Below are positions 51,326 through 62,187 of a stretch of DNA of 64,000 nucleotides, one piece after another (position 1 is the stretch's first letter; each line of letters begins with the position of its first letter). A program made the position numbers and the translations under genes. Origin of the DNA: Saccharomycodes ludwigii (lineage: Eukaryota > Ascomycota > Saccharomycetes > Saccharomycodales > Saccharomycodaceae); contig NC_060206.1 of assembly GCF_020623625.1 (NCBI RefSeq), positions 310,001 to 374,000 on the forward strand, written 5' to 3'. Below the pieces are notes generated by a model, which saw only the letters and a list, made by a program, of their open reading frames with translations, did not search any database and was not told the DNA's origin.

Positions 51326-51715
51326 AATATTTACTTGTATTTTTATATATATTCGGTGTTCGGTTTTGGGGTTTCGGTTTTCTGTTTTCTGTTTTCGGAC
51401 TTTACACTAGAAGAGAGAAGGGAAATTTTTGCCAAATGAAGACAATAATTGTATCAAAGCTAAATTCATGTAATTTAACAATAACAATAATGATAAAAAA
51501 AAAAATTTTTTTTTTTCTTTTCTTCTTCTCTTCTTCCCCCTCTCTCTTCTAATATGTGTACTTATCTCTTTTGTTTAGCAGCGTGTTTGGAGCTCTAACT
51601 GGATAGGAAGCCCAAGTTCTTGGTGAATTAGTAACCGATTGCCTATATAACAAGAAATAACCAGTATTTATAATACACAAAACTACAAATAAAAAATAAA
51701 AAATAAACTCGGATC
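51326..51715. other. CRT10-URM1 intergenic region
   Basis: Begins with a T/G-rich stretch in which CGGTTTT-like units recur (51352-51400), then poly-A/poly-T (51494-51518) and a TCTTC-rich tract, then the URM1 leader. No gene seen. Confidence 0.5.
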
Positions 51716-52018
51716 ATGGTTAATGTTAAAGTGGAATTCTTAGGAGGATTGGATGCAATTTTCAATAAGCAGAGACAATATAAATTAGTAGTGCCAAATA
51801 CTCCAACAGGGGTTACCGTAGGTGATTTGATTCAATATATTGTTGCTAACATGATTAAGAACCAAAGTGATATAGAGGTTTTCATCCAAGATAATACTAT
51901 TAGACCAGGTATACTTACGTTGATTAATGATACCGATTGGGAGTTGGAAGGCGGTGAAGATTATATACTAGAAGATGGTGATGTGGTTTCATTTACCTCT
52001 ACTTTGCATGGTGGATAG
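51716..52018 (+). CDS. URM1: Ubiquitin-related modifier Urm1
   Basis: Sulfur carrier for 2-thiolation of wobble uridine (mcm5s2U) in cytosolic tRNAs and a protein modifier (urmylation), activated by Uba4. 100 residues against 99. Seen: beta-grasp start [47 protein letters not shown] (very close to S. cerevisiae), [16 protein letters not shown]. It ends exactly on the Gly-Gly that becomes the thiocarboxylate. Convergent with NAS2, as YIL008W is with YIL007C. Confidence 0.97.
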   Translation: MVNVKVEFLGGLDAIFNKQRQYKLVVPNTPTGVTVGDLIQYIVANMIKNQSDIEVFIQDNTIRPGILTLINDTDWELEGGEDYILEDGDVVSFTSTLHGG

Positions 52019-52209
52019 ACAACTCTTGTTTATTGCCGTGCTGATGTTCTTGATATTGTGTGTGGAGGGGAAGAAGACGTATAAAAAAAAAAAAATTTCT
52101 TTTTTGCTCTTTATCTTTATACTTTTTTTTTTTTGATGAGAATATACTATTACAGGCGGCACCATGTAAATACAGATAAATAAACGATATAAATTAATAA
52201 AACAAAATA

Positions 52210-53070
52210 TTATATTTTCACAAGTGTACAACCTAAAATGCCGGGGCCATCCCAATTATTGCTATTGGGAATTAATGTTAACTCGAGATTGATAAACGCA
52301 CCATTTTGCTTTCTTTTGATCATTACGGGTATTTCCCGATCGATATGCTCTTTAACGTAGTTGCTTACACCAAGCAACTTGTCATGGCTTGAGTAATATT
52401 TTAAAGTGTCTATAGCACCGATTCTGCAAAGTAAATCATTGTCTTGGAGACCGCATTGATCACTGGGACTGCCTTTAAGAACCCCAGTAATTTTACAAAA
52501 TGGACTGGCCTGGATCGGATCAAAGGTGGCATTGTCGTTGTTATTGGTTATGGTGCTGTTAGAGGTGCCTTTATTCTTGTCCACTCCCTCCCAGTACTTG
52601 CCCATTTCTACATGTATATAATCAATTAAATGTGTTAAATCATTTTTCAACATATTACAATTTTGTCTGAGCAATCTAATTGTGAAAATATCCACATCAT
52701 CCCGAGGATACCCATCTCTATTAATCAATGGGGCGTTCATATAATCGTTTGTTTTAGAGGGAAAGATAGCATTATCATAATTATTAAGCGTGGTATTTGC
52801 GATAGATGTAGTAGCTTGGGGATTGGATTGGCTTTTGGCTTCAAAATTGCTTTTTAGCAACTCTTCAAACCGTAATAATTCTGCCTCGATATTCCTTTTT
52901 AATATGATTAAATCAGCTAAGGGTGTTTTAACATGATTATTGAAAGAACGATCTGCACCACCGTATATAGTTTTATCAATGGTCTTTCTTAATTCGGGAT
53001 CAATATTTAAGTTATCATGATCATTTTCTAGAGATAATTTACTAAAATCGTTATCGGTTTGTAAAGACAT
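52210..53070 (-). CDS. NAS2: Proteasome base assembly chaperone Nas2 (p27/PSMD9)
   Basis: Binds Rpt5 and controls assembly of the 19S base. 286 residues, longer than the 220 of S. cerevisiae. Seen: N-terminal helical region PLADLIILKRNIEAELLRFE; the conserved PLINRDGYPRDDVDIFTIRL (family motif around PRDDVD), a helix NMLKNDLTHLIDYIHVEM; then the PDZ domain: FCKITGVLKGSPSDQCGLQD, NDLLCRIGAIDT, REIPVMIKRKQN, LELTLIPNSNNWDGPGILGC. An Asn/Thr-rich insert lies between the two parts. Adjacent URM1 gives the same convergent pair as in S. cerevisiae. No clear Rpn4 PACE site (GGTGGCAAA) was found upstream. Confidence 0.95.
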   Translation of the reverse strand: MSLQTDNDFSKLSLENDHDNLNIDPELRKTIDKTIYGGADRSFNNHVKTPLADLIILKRNIEAELLRFEELLKSNFEAKSQSNPQATTSIANTTLNNYDNAIFPSKTNDYMNAPLINRDGYPRDDVDIFTIRLLRQNCNMLKNDLTHLIDYIHVEMGKYWEGVDKNKGTSNSTITNNNDNATFDPIQASPFCKITGVLKGSPSDQCGLQDNDLLCRIGAIDTLKYYSSHDKLLGVSNYVKEHIDREIPVMIKRKQNGAFINLELTLIPNSNNWDGPGILGCTLVKI

Positions 53071-53562
53071 GATTTTTGTTCCTGAGTGACCATGATTTTT
53101 TGGTTTATCAAGAAAAAGGAAAAAAAAGAAAAAAAAGGAAAAAAAAGACCCCCATATAAACTATGTAAAATGCATTACATATATAAACAGGGAATCTTTT
53201 CCAAGTATTCTTTATCCATCACATTCATCGAACTCAAAAGTATTTGACTCTATACACCCACAGCTTTGCTATTTTGAGATGAAAACCCCTTGCTACAAAA
53301 ATAAAAAAAAAAAAAAAAAAGCAGTCAATCAACGCACAAAGTCATTGAAAAAAATTTTTTTTAAAACAAAAATTAAAATAAAAATAAAAATTAAAAACGG
53401 TATGTATGAATAAAGTATATACGAAAAATAAAAAAATATAGTATTTCATCTTTAATTAAAAAGACAAGGTGAAAACTAAAGAGGAAGAAAGGACTAAAAA
53501 AAAAAATTAAGGGCAGAAACATAGCAGCAAACGAAAAATACATAAATCCACAAAAAAAGCCT
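53071..53562. other. NAS2 promoter / GCN4 3' region
   Basis: AT-rich with poly-A tracts (53301-53319, 53494-53508) and AAAAT-type runs (53364-53396). No gene seen. Confidence 0.5.
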
Positions 53563-54369
53563 TTACTCACCTAGCATCGATCTCAATCTCAAAACCTCCT
53601 CCTCCAAAGCAGAGTTCCTGGCCAACAATTCCTCAACCTTGGCCTCTAACTGACTCATTCTTTCAGCCTTTCTAGCACGAGAACGACGGGCAGCCTCGGT
53701 GTTCTTGGCACGTTTCAAAGCAGCCGGGTCCTCAGAAACTAATTCTATGGGCTTCAAAGAAGTGCTGCGGTTTCTGCGATTGTAAGCAACAATACCCAAG
53801 TGATCAACTTTTTTGTTAACCTTCTTAGTAGTAATAGTCTTCAACTTGATATCAGAACATCCAACCTCCAAATCATCCTCCAAAACAGGCGTAGGCAAAA
53901 AACCATTACCTGTGGTGGTAGTAATACCACCCTTTGGATTAGCAGCGCCAACAACATCGGAAGAAACAACAGCAGAGCTATCCTCCTTCTCCATTGGTTC
54001 ATCATCAAACAAACAAGTCCAAGTCTCAGGATTGGAGTCATCAACATTGTCAATCTCCAACATCGGCGATGAATCGCACGAAAGAAAACCGTTGATCAAA
54101 GCTTCGTTTGCCAATTGTTCTTCTTCATTTTCAATCTTGACAGTACCAGCAGCTGGCGAGTTCTTATACTCAAAATTCAACCACTCTTCTGTTTCTTCAA
54201 TATCGTTTTTGGTATTCTCAGTACCGGTGTAAAGAGCCCTGTACTCGCTATGCTCTGGTCCTTCCATAATTTTAGCAAATTTATTGAACACCAACTCGCC
54301 CACTACATTTGGACAGTTGGTGTTTTCCTTCTTCTGTTCATCGTTATACATAGAAGCAGACATTTTCAT
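53563..54369 (-). CDS. GCN4: bZIP transcription activator Gcn4
   Basis: Master activator of amino-acid biosynthesis genes under starvation; binds TGACTCA as a dimer. 268 residues against 281. Seen: VVGELVFNKFAKIM near the N-terminus (Gcn4 MVGQLIFDKFIK); central activation motif TWTCLFDDEPM (Gcn4 EWTSLFDND); GFLPTPVLEDD, the phosphodegron around Thr165 used for Pho85/Srb10 phosphorylation and SCF-Cdc4 destruction; VDHLGIVAYNRRNRSTSL; and the bZIP at about 205-268: DPAALKRAKNTEAARRSRAR basic region, then a Leu zipper in which one heptad Leu is Met (LEAKVEEL, ALEEEVLRLRSML). The first ATG (MKM) is used. The 5' leader carries five short upstream ORFs. Confidence 0.97.
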   Translation of the reverse strand: MKMSASMYNDEQKKENTNCPNVVGELVFNKFAKIMEGPEHSEYRALYTGTENTKNDIEETEEWLNFEYKNSPAAGTVKIENEEEQLANEALINGFLSCDSSPMLEIDNVDDSNPETWTCLFDDEPMEKEDSSAVVSSDVVGAANPKGGITTTTGNGFLPTPVLEDDLEVGCSDIKLKTITTKKVNKKVDHLGIVAYNRRNRSTSLKPIELVSEDPAALKRAKNTEAARRSRARKAERMSQLEAKVEELLARNSALEEEVLRLRSMLGE

Positions 54370-54448
54370 ATTAGTTATATTTTTTGGTGTATTAATTAAA
54401 TGAGAGATAGAGTTATTCTTAGAAAAAAAAAAACTTGGATAAAATTTG

Positions 54449-54463
54449 TTAAATAAAATTCAT
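54449..54463 (-). CDS. GCN4 uORF, fifth (4 codons, MNFI)
   Basis: ATG AAT TTT ATT TAA. Its ATG is 94 bases before the GCN4 ATG. In the S. cerevisiae scheme, proximal uORFs are the inhibitory ones. Confidence 0.5.
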   Translation of the reverse strand: MNFI

Positions 54464-54468
54464 TCTTG

Positions 54469-54504
54469 TTACTGAATAATAGTAGTAGTAGTAATTCCAC
54501 ACAT
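54469..54504 (-). CDS. GCN4 uORF, fourth (11 codons)
   Basis: Codes MCGITTTTIIQ and stops before the fifth uORF begins. Its ATG is 135 bases before the GCN4 ATG. Confidence 0.5.
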   Translation of the reverse strand: MCGITTTTIIQ

Positions 54505-54554
54505 TTTCGCTATTATTATTTATTAATTTGTTAGATTTGATTATAAATCAAAAC

Positions 54555-54566
54555 TTAAAGTTCCAT
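54555..54566 (-). CDS. GCN4 uORF, third (3 codons, MEL)
   Basis: ATG GAA CTT TAA. Its ATG is 197 bases before the GCN4 ATG. Confidence 0.5.
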   Translation of the reverse strand: MEL

Positions 54567-54634
54567 ACTATTTGTTATTATTATATTAATAAAGACTCCG
54601 AAAAAATAAAAAAAATTTCAGGTTAAAATTATAC

Positions 54635-54649
54635 TTATTGACAACACAT
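54635..54649 (-). CDS. GCN4 uORF, second (4 codons, MCCQ)
   Basis: ATG TGT TGT CAA TAA. Its ATG is 280 bases before the GCN4 ATG. Confidence 0.5.
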   Translation of the reverse strand: MCCQ

Positions 54650-54718
54650 TTTTTTTTATATATATATATTATTTTATTAGATACGATTATTAGACGTAAT
54701 ATACGATATTAGTGATAT

Positions 54719-54730
54719 TTAGAAACACAT
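54719..54730 (-). CDS. GCN4 uORF, first (3 codons, MCF)
   Basis: ATG TGT TTC TAA with A at -3. Its ATG is 361 bases before the GCN4 ATG, nearly the same distance as uORF1 in S. cerevisiae, which is also three codons long (Met-Ala-Cys). It is thus the likely reinitiation-permissive uORF. Confidence 0.6.
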   Translation of the reverse strand: MCF

Positions 54731-55181
54731 TCTGTGTGTAAAAATTCTGTTATTATTTGGGACAAGTGGTTTATAATAAAATGGCAGTGGCTTTTGTTTA
54801 ACAGGTAGTTATATCTATGTGTATGTGTGTGTTGTTAAGTATTGTTGTTGTTTTTTTTTTATTCTATAGCTCTGAGAATTGTTAAAGACGAGATACAAGT
54901 GAGAGTGCAAAGGGGAAAGAAAAGAAAGAGTTTTAATCATCAAGATAAAATCTGCAACTCATAAACAAGTAATAGTAAAAATAAGTGGTAAGTGAGACGA
55001 AAGTAGGAAAGAGGAAGACAAAAAAAAAAAATGCATGTTTCATCAACTAATTCTTCCATCTTGTGTTTCAATCGTCTTTTACGCACTGCTTAAATATGTT
55101 TTTTTTTTTTAAATTTTTTTCCATTTTAAACTTTTTTCCTGTAATTTTTCATTTTTCAATTTTATTATTATCATCATTAAA

Positions 55182-55220
<39 letters not shown>

Positions 55221-56613
55221 AATGACTCACAGTTTAATAATAAATAAGGTGAGGTGTGTGGGTTTACCAGCAAGATTTAGCTATCGTATATTTTTGTATG
55301 TGCTGTACGGGTGTTTGATTACAAATAAACTATTATCAACGGAAAAAGAGGTTAACTGCTACGTTTCTGCCGTTGCCGGCGTTTTGTTTGTTTGTCTGTT
55401 TGTTTATTTTTTTTTTTTCCTTTTTTTGGCAGTTTGATACGAGCAGAATGCACCCATACATCACATAGTAAACAAGCAATTATTTTAAAGTATGAGTGTA
55501 ATACGTAGCAACAATTCGTATAGATAATACCAATAATAAACATAAAGGCGGATATAAAAATAGCGGGAAAATGGTGACATAATGTTATAACTGAGAAATG
55601 TAAAAATCAATCACTTTGTTCATCAATTATTGTTCTACTGGCGAGCCTGTTTTGGTTTTGGTTTTGGGTTTTTTTTTTTTTTTTTTTTTTTCTTTTCCTT
55701 TTTTATTCCAATACAATATCGTCAAATTGGTGGCCAGACTCTACTTAACCGTTTGCGACTTCCCCCCTCTTCTTTCTCCCATAGAATGCATGTCAGGCAG
55801 TATTCTATTAAATACAAAAGTACTAAGTTAGAATGGGGGGTCTATAACTTTTTAGTAGAGCCTACCAATTATAAACCTCATGTGTATGTTGATTTCATAC
55901 TTTTGATATGGAAATAAAAAACAATTAAAAAAATTACCAAGATTGATTCAAATAAATACCGGGATGTAAATTCCGATTCAATATCGCTTATGTTACCGAC
56001 ACTGACAACAATAGCAGTAATGATAAAGCGAGAATTCGGATCAAATTCTTTTCACACAGATCCAACAAGAATTTTCCCCCCACGTTTATGAGTAAAATAA
56101 TGATTGTAGTTCTAAAACTAAATTTAACTTTATTCTTTACTTCCTTACTATTTCCAATCGCATCTCCAAGATAATTCCCAAGTCTTGTTATTTTTACTGG
56201 ATATTAATTCTTTTGTCATCGTCAATTTTGGTGTCCCCCCCCCTAGTTAGCCTATTAATGGTATTATTTTTAATAAATTTTTGAGTTGAGAATTTAAGAA
56301 ATGTTATCAGCTCTTTTTTGGTTGGTGAAAAAACTAAAATTAAAAAAAAAAACAAAAAATATCATGATTTTTTGTTGCTAAGGATTTGTAAAAAAAAAAA
56401 TTAAAAGTATGTACTAAAAGAAAAATAAACGTGTTAATAAAAGTGACGTACAAGTTTATGATTCTAATCGCTTATTCTTAGCTCAAACTTAAATTGGTCT
56501 AGAGATATTAAAAAAAAATTTAAATACGAGAATTCGATAGCTATTAGTTAAAAAAAGATCGCCTATACCATGTTTAACTGCTAATATAGCTATTATAAGA
56601 TCTTTTTTCCTTT

Positions 56614-56649
<36 letters not shown>

Positions 56650-57583
56650 ATCCGGTATTTTGTTACCGAGAAAAAAAAAACTCGCATTTTTATTGTTTTA
56701 CGAAAAATATATTGAAACAAAAAAATTGACTACACAAAAAAAAAAATTTTCCTCAATATTTGAACAATTAATGTTCAAAATGAAACGGGTGTGCTTTTAT
56801 TAGGGCACTATCCCGCGCGTTATCCTTTGCACGATCTACCTCATTTTTATTTCTTTTCGCGAGTTGTTTCCTTTTCTAGGTATAAAAAATGCCTTTTCCC
56901 CTATACTTGATAATTTTAAAAATAAATTTACAAAAAAAAAACCTAAAACAGCAGAAGTGCACATATTTGAGAGGTTTTTTTTATTACAAGTATTATAACC
57001 ACACTATTGTTTTATCTTTTAATACCTATTGTATTTTAAAAATAACCTATTATAACTCTATTGTTGGATTATTTATAATCCACTTGATACATTTTAGAGT
57101 GTAAACTATTTATATATATATGAACACAAATTGCAACATAAAAATATATCGTGATGTAAATAAAAATAATAGATATAAAAATTATCCTTATTTTTTTGTT
57201 ATGCTGTAGTGCATGTTGTGATTTTTTAAAAGATTATTTTACACAAATTCACACCATGTTATATTCACCTACTTATAACACATATTTGAGGGGGGGGAAA
57301 AGAAGTGATTTATTTTTAATTTACAAAACATAAATTTTGTTACATAGCATAACTCAGTAAAAAATAAGTAGCTTAATGTATAGAATCAAGATTACTACTA
57401 GTCGACCCGGTGTTTCAAATAAAATATTCCTTATATATTTATATATATGCATATTTTTTGATATTTTGATACGTGGGTACTAAGCTTTACATTTCTACTT
57501 TATCAGATCATTAAATAAAAGATTAAATATTATGTTTTGTAAAAATCTTTTCCTGAGTAAAAAAGTTCTTAGGAATGTGGAGT

Positions 57584-57620
<37 letters not shown>

Positions 57621-59083
57621 GCTAAGCCTATGTATTATATTTATTCAAGTGAAATTTCTATAGAATTAAACTTGTCGTATAAAAATGTTAAAGTTATATA
57701 TAAAGCTTTATTTTTATTATATGTATAAGGAAGTACCCGGCGTACTTTTGTTTTTATTTGACTAGAGGACATGATGTATTAGCTAACCAGATCATTGGTT
57801 TGCCGCAGTTTTACCGAGAAGTGAACATACTATTTGGATTGGTGTGTGTGTGTTTTTTTTTTTTTTGTTTCTGTATCACTTATAAAGTAGTTAGTGGAAC
57901 CACTATTAAAGAAAAGATGAGTTTTACCATCTCAGCCAATTGGTTAGTTCCAAAGGATTACAACCAATTAATTTTTAAAATTGAATAAATTTTGTAGATG
58001 TTATAATTTTATACGAGTTTATTCAAAAACATATATAAATATTATTCAAAAATTACAATAGAAAACTTTTAAAACTAATACATTCTCAAAAAAAAAAAAA
58101 AACATTGCGTTTATTTTTAATGGTTGGTATCAATTGTTGTATTTTTTTTTTGTATTCTTTTTCGTGTTTTTTTTTTATTTTTTTTTTATTTGAAGGCTTT
58201 AAGAGTTTTAAAAATGAAATATTACATAACACGCCACCCAATTATTCGCTTATAATTATATTTTTTATGTTACGCTATGTTACAAAATACCATCTTAACA
58301 CAGCAAAGTGTTATTTATTATTCTTATTTCTTTTCTTTTTTTTTCTCCCCTGTTATTTTAATAAATATTACAAATCATGTGCTCACCAAATTAACATAAT
58401 CTTAATGGTTATTCTTTCCACTCATTAAAACTACTCATAATTTTTTACTTATTTATTTATACAAATGAATATTGCTTACCCGTCAAAATAAAGCGCTCAA
58501 TTTCTTTGTATATTTCACCAGCGGTATTGATTTTCGTTCATGTTATACCCAATCCTACATCCCGATTTCTTTCTCTTCATTTTTATATTTTTTTTGGAAT
58601 GACATTGTTTTATTTCGTCAATATTTACCGTTTGGTATGTAATTCTATTGTTTTGCACAAGGATCTACAAAAATCCTGGACTAAATAGTAAATATATATA
58701 TTCAAAAATGTACTTCAAGTAAATTTACAAATAAACCAAAAATAAAATAAAATAAAAAAGGGATACCATGTATTTTTATTATTATTTATTTTTTTTTTTT
58801 TTTTTTTTAAGATGTGCACAATGAGATCATCATTGGTACCATATGTTTCTAATTTTTAACTGAGGAAAAAGAAATGCACCAACTTTGTTACATTTTTATG
58901 ATATCGATCCATAAATTCTTTGCTCGTTTTATATTTATTTAGATGGAAATAGAGATAAAGATAGGGATGTATAATAAAACATTTTAAACCATAGGAGTTA
59001 GTAACTTTTTTTTTTTTTTTATTTTTTTATATTACATGTTATAATAAATTATTTGTTTTATTTCATTTTATCTTGTTTTATTT

Positions 59084-59150
59084 TATTTTATTTTGTTTTG
59101 TTTTATTTTGCTTTATTTTGTTTTATTTTGTTTTATTTTGTTTTATTTTG
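59084..59150. repeat. TTTTATTTTG tandem array
   Basis: Tandem copies of a 10-base unit, the last three exact (59121-59150). The 29 bases 59120-59148 are the exact reverse complement of 59311-59339. Confidence 0.85.
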
Positions 59151-59339
59151 TTGTGTTTTTGTTTCGTTTTATTTTATTTCTTTTTTTTTTTTTGATTTTT
59201 AGATTCTATATGTATGTTTGCTATGATTTATACGTTGATCTGGATTCACTAAGAAAATAAAAAAGAATTGACAAATAAAATAAAATATCTTGGGGGGAAA
59301 AAAAATTATTAAATAAAACAAAATAAAACAAAATAAAAC
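59120..59339. repeat. Perfect 29-base inverted repeat upstream of the first WOPR gene
   Basis: Arms 59120-59148 and 59311-59339 with a 162-base spacer; the outer pairing can be extended imperfectly. It ends about 280 bases before the coding start, so a transcript starting upstream would carry a long A/U-rich hairpin in its leader. Confidence 0.8.
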
Positions 59340-59617
59340 GAAATAAAATCTCTCGAGAAAAGAAAAACTAAAATTCTACTTTTAAGCTAATTGCTTATTT
59401 ACATTATATTAAATATATTTAAATATCATATGTAACCTATGAAAGGAAGCAAGAAAGAAAGAAAGAAGAAAAAAAAATTAGAAAATTGAAAAACCATTCA
59501 GATTTTTAAATAGCGATCGTATTAACAAAATATCCCGCTTAACCCTATAAACATCTGCATAAAAGTCTGATTAAATATACATTCCTTCAAAATAGATAGT
59601 ACCAAGAATAAAACAAG

Positions 59618-61136
59618 ATGTATAACGCCAATTCTGATTCGAGTGACATATCAACTCTAGCATCAGCTTCCAGTAGCAGTAATAGCACCAATGTGAGTAT
59701 TTCTTCGTTAATATCACCTACAATATCTAATACTGCCGTTCATACTTCCAATATACATCCGCCATTTACATGCTCAAATTGTTATTTAAAAACTGAAAAA
59801 GATGTGCTGCTGATATTACGTAAAACAATAATAGAACATAAATTGGCAATAGTGCAAAGAAGATTAAGTTTTCAAGATCGCGCAAAGTATGTTGTGAATG
59901 GCAATGTATTCGTTTTTAAGGAGAAGGAAAGTGGGATAAAGAGATGGACTGATGGTTTAACTTGGTCAAGTAGCAGATTAATTGATAAATTTTTGGTTTA
60001 CAAACAACAAAAACAAGATGCTACGGGCAACACCGAAGAAAAATTACTGTATAAAAAGACATTTTCTTTGAAATTCAAAGGCGATATAATACATATAATA
60101 TCATATTATAACCGAAAGGAAAGGGGGCACGGTTATATTAAAGAAATGAAAAGTGATGATGACGATGATGATGAGTTTGACGATGTACCTCAGGATTGTG
60201 TACAACCCAGTAACAATCCATTTTTCACTAGTAATGTCTATGATACTACAGATAATAATAATGGTCTTCAGAGCAATTATAATGCCGAAGGTGCTAAAGA
60301 GTTAGAATTAATACTGAATGCTTATTGGACAAATCACCCAGCAGTGTATAAAAATACCGATAAAACTACTACAACTAGCCCACATCGAAAATATAAAAAG
60401 AAAAAAAAGAAGACAAAATCTTTGAATTATGGTATAGTCGATCAAATACTAAGTGAGTTGGTAGAGCATAATAAGAATAATACCTTAAAAACATTAAGCG
60501 AAATTATCAATTACAATAAGAGCGGACATAATAGTAACGCCGATGGTTTTAATGAACAAAATACAAGTGTAATTGGCCAAAGAGTGAACAAAATAAAACA
60601 AACCGGTAACAATAACATAAGTTCTGTTAACAATGATAGTATAATGACTTTATCTGGGTTAAATATTCGACAAGAAATTGCTAGAGCTGATGTTACTGCG
60701 GCTAAAACCGTAGATTCTAATAGCATTAACAGTATTCCCTACTTAATGAATAATGACGTTAACAATAAAGCTGCATTGTTACCTACCACAGTTTCTCACG
60801 CTAATATTTCTTTGCAATATAATATAAACGTACCTCCTCCTCCGATGTACCTTTATAATAACCATAATAACAACAATTATATCAATGCTACCAATGAAAC
60901 TAATTATAGTAGCCGTAGTAATAGTTATTCCAGTAGTATATGTAGTAGTAGCTTCAATAGTAATGCACCTAATTTTAGTATTCTTGGGTCTAACAGTGTT
61001 AGCTCCAATAGTAGTGTTAATATGGCAAATAATGGATACATGAGTAATAGGAGTAGTATATTTAGTAGTAGAAGCAGCAGCAATAACATTACCAATGCCA
61101 CCGCCAATATTAACCTTTATAATAATAATGATGATG

Positions 61137-61185
<49 letters not shown>

Positions 61186-61387
61186 GAGTTCGGTTCATAA
61201 ACCAATAAAGTGCAATGGTGTGGTGATAACGGATTTTACCCGCGATTTTAGCGATAGAAATAGTACTAAGGACATTGTCGAGTTTAATGATGATGTTGTT
61301 TCTCGTGATGGAAGTGTTGATGTTAATAATAATAACAAAAAAAAATTGCCCAGTATTACTCAATTGTCTTTGCCATTGAAGTACTGA
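59618..61387 (+). CDS. MIT1: WOPR-domain (Gti1/Pac2, Wor1/Mit1 family) transcription factor
   Basis: Fungal DNA-binding regulator of morphology switches; S. cerevisiae Mit1 promotes pseudohyphal growth, Candida Wor1 white-opaque switching. 589 residues. Seen: first WOPR half at about 49-130, SNCYLKTEKDVLLILRKTII, VQRRLSFQDRAKYVVNGNVF, then KRWTDGLTWSSSRLIDKFLV; second half KKTFSLKFKGDIIHIISYYN at about 150-170. The typical GYI.TP.DA opening is altered to NCYLKTEKDV, so it is a divergent member. The rest is Asn/Ser-rich with a poly-Asn tract and a C-terminal LPSITQLSLPLKY. A basic patch (KYKKKKKKTK) may be a nuclear signal. Its place divergent from GCN4 matches MIT1 (YEL007W) beside GCN4 (YEL009C). 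Confidence 0.85.
61126..61185 (+). repeat. AAT/GAT triplet run (poly-Asn/Asp) in the first WOPR gene
   Basis: Coding AAT repeat with four GAT codons near its start, giving NNNDDDDNN followed by a run of Asn. Confidence 0.85.
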
Positions 61388-62156
61388 CAGTTTACATATT
61401 TATGTATTCATCAACACTACTGCGAAATTAATATTTAGTATATATATATATAAATAAACTTATATAGATGAGATTGAACTTTGATTGATATATGATTCCA
61501 AATTTTATGAAATATGTTGCTTAAGGTGGGGCGAAGTGGGGAGGGGAGGAGGAGAAGAACGAAGGAAAGAAAGAAGTGGGGCAAGTAGTAGATAAAAAAT
61601 GTAAATTCTGGTACGATCACGTGCTTTGATAACATTTTTTGCATGGGAATGGATGATTTCATCTCTTTGATGTATAAGTTTACAACGTATACCTACACCC
61701 ATACATCATCAGATTATTTGCAAATAGTTGTCACTATAAAGCTTTGGGCCTTGTCGTTTCTCTAAAGAATTTATTGTGGAAATACTATAACTCTCTGTTT
61801 TATTCTAAAAGTGAAAAATAGAGAATGTGGTAGATATGGATAATTATAAAGATCTGCATTACAAATAATACAAAATAATCCGTATTTTATTTATCAACAC
61901 AAAAATACAGATGTGAAAAAAAAAAAAAAAAAAAAAAAAAGCAGTTCCCTTTTTACCCATCAAATTTTGTATATTTCATTTTTTGCACAAAATTCGTATT
62001 TGTAGTGCTTCACTATTATTGCTATGATCACAATTCGATATTATTATGCTGTTATTTTTAGTTTTTAGTTGAAGAACTGAATTTTCAGCTATTCACAGCG
62101 CATTTCTTTAATACTGGGAATTCTATTTTCATATAAATCTATCTAAAACAAAAACG

Positions 62157-62187
<31 letters not shown>

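Larger units (their letters stand above)
54370..59617. other. 5.2 kb non-coding region between GCN4 and the first WOPR gene
   Basis: Shared divergent 5' region. The first ~600 bases hold the GCN4 leader with its five short uORFs. Further on: very long poly-T tracts (55184-55219, 55672-55692, 56616-56650, 57586-57615), a TTACCCG Reb1-like site at 58476-58482, a TTTTATTTTG array (about 59084-59150) and its inverted counterpart (59311-59349). Several small frames exist (for example 57758-57988) but none has recognisable content. I see no RNA gene. Confidence 0.6.

Noticed and set aside
57758-57988. 76-codon frame in the GCN4-WOPR space
   Set aside because: Contains a poly-Phe segment from a T-run and no family similarity; probably chance.
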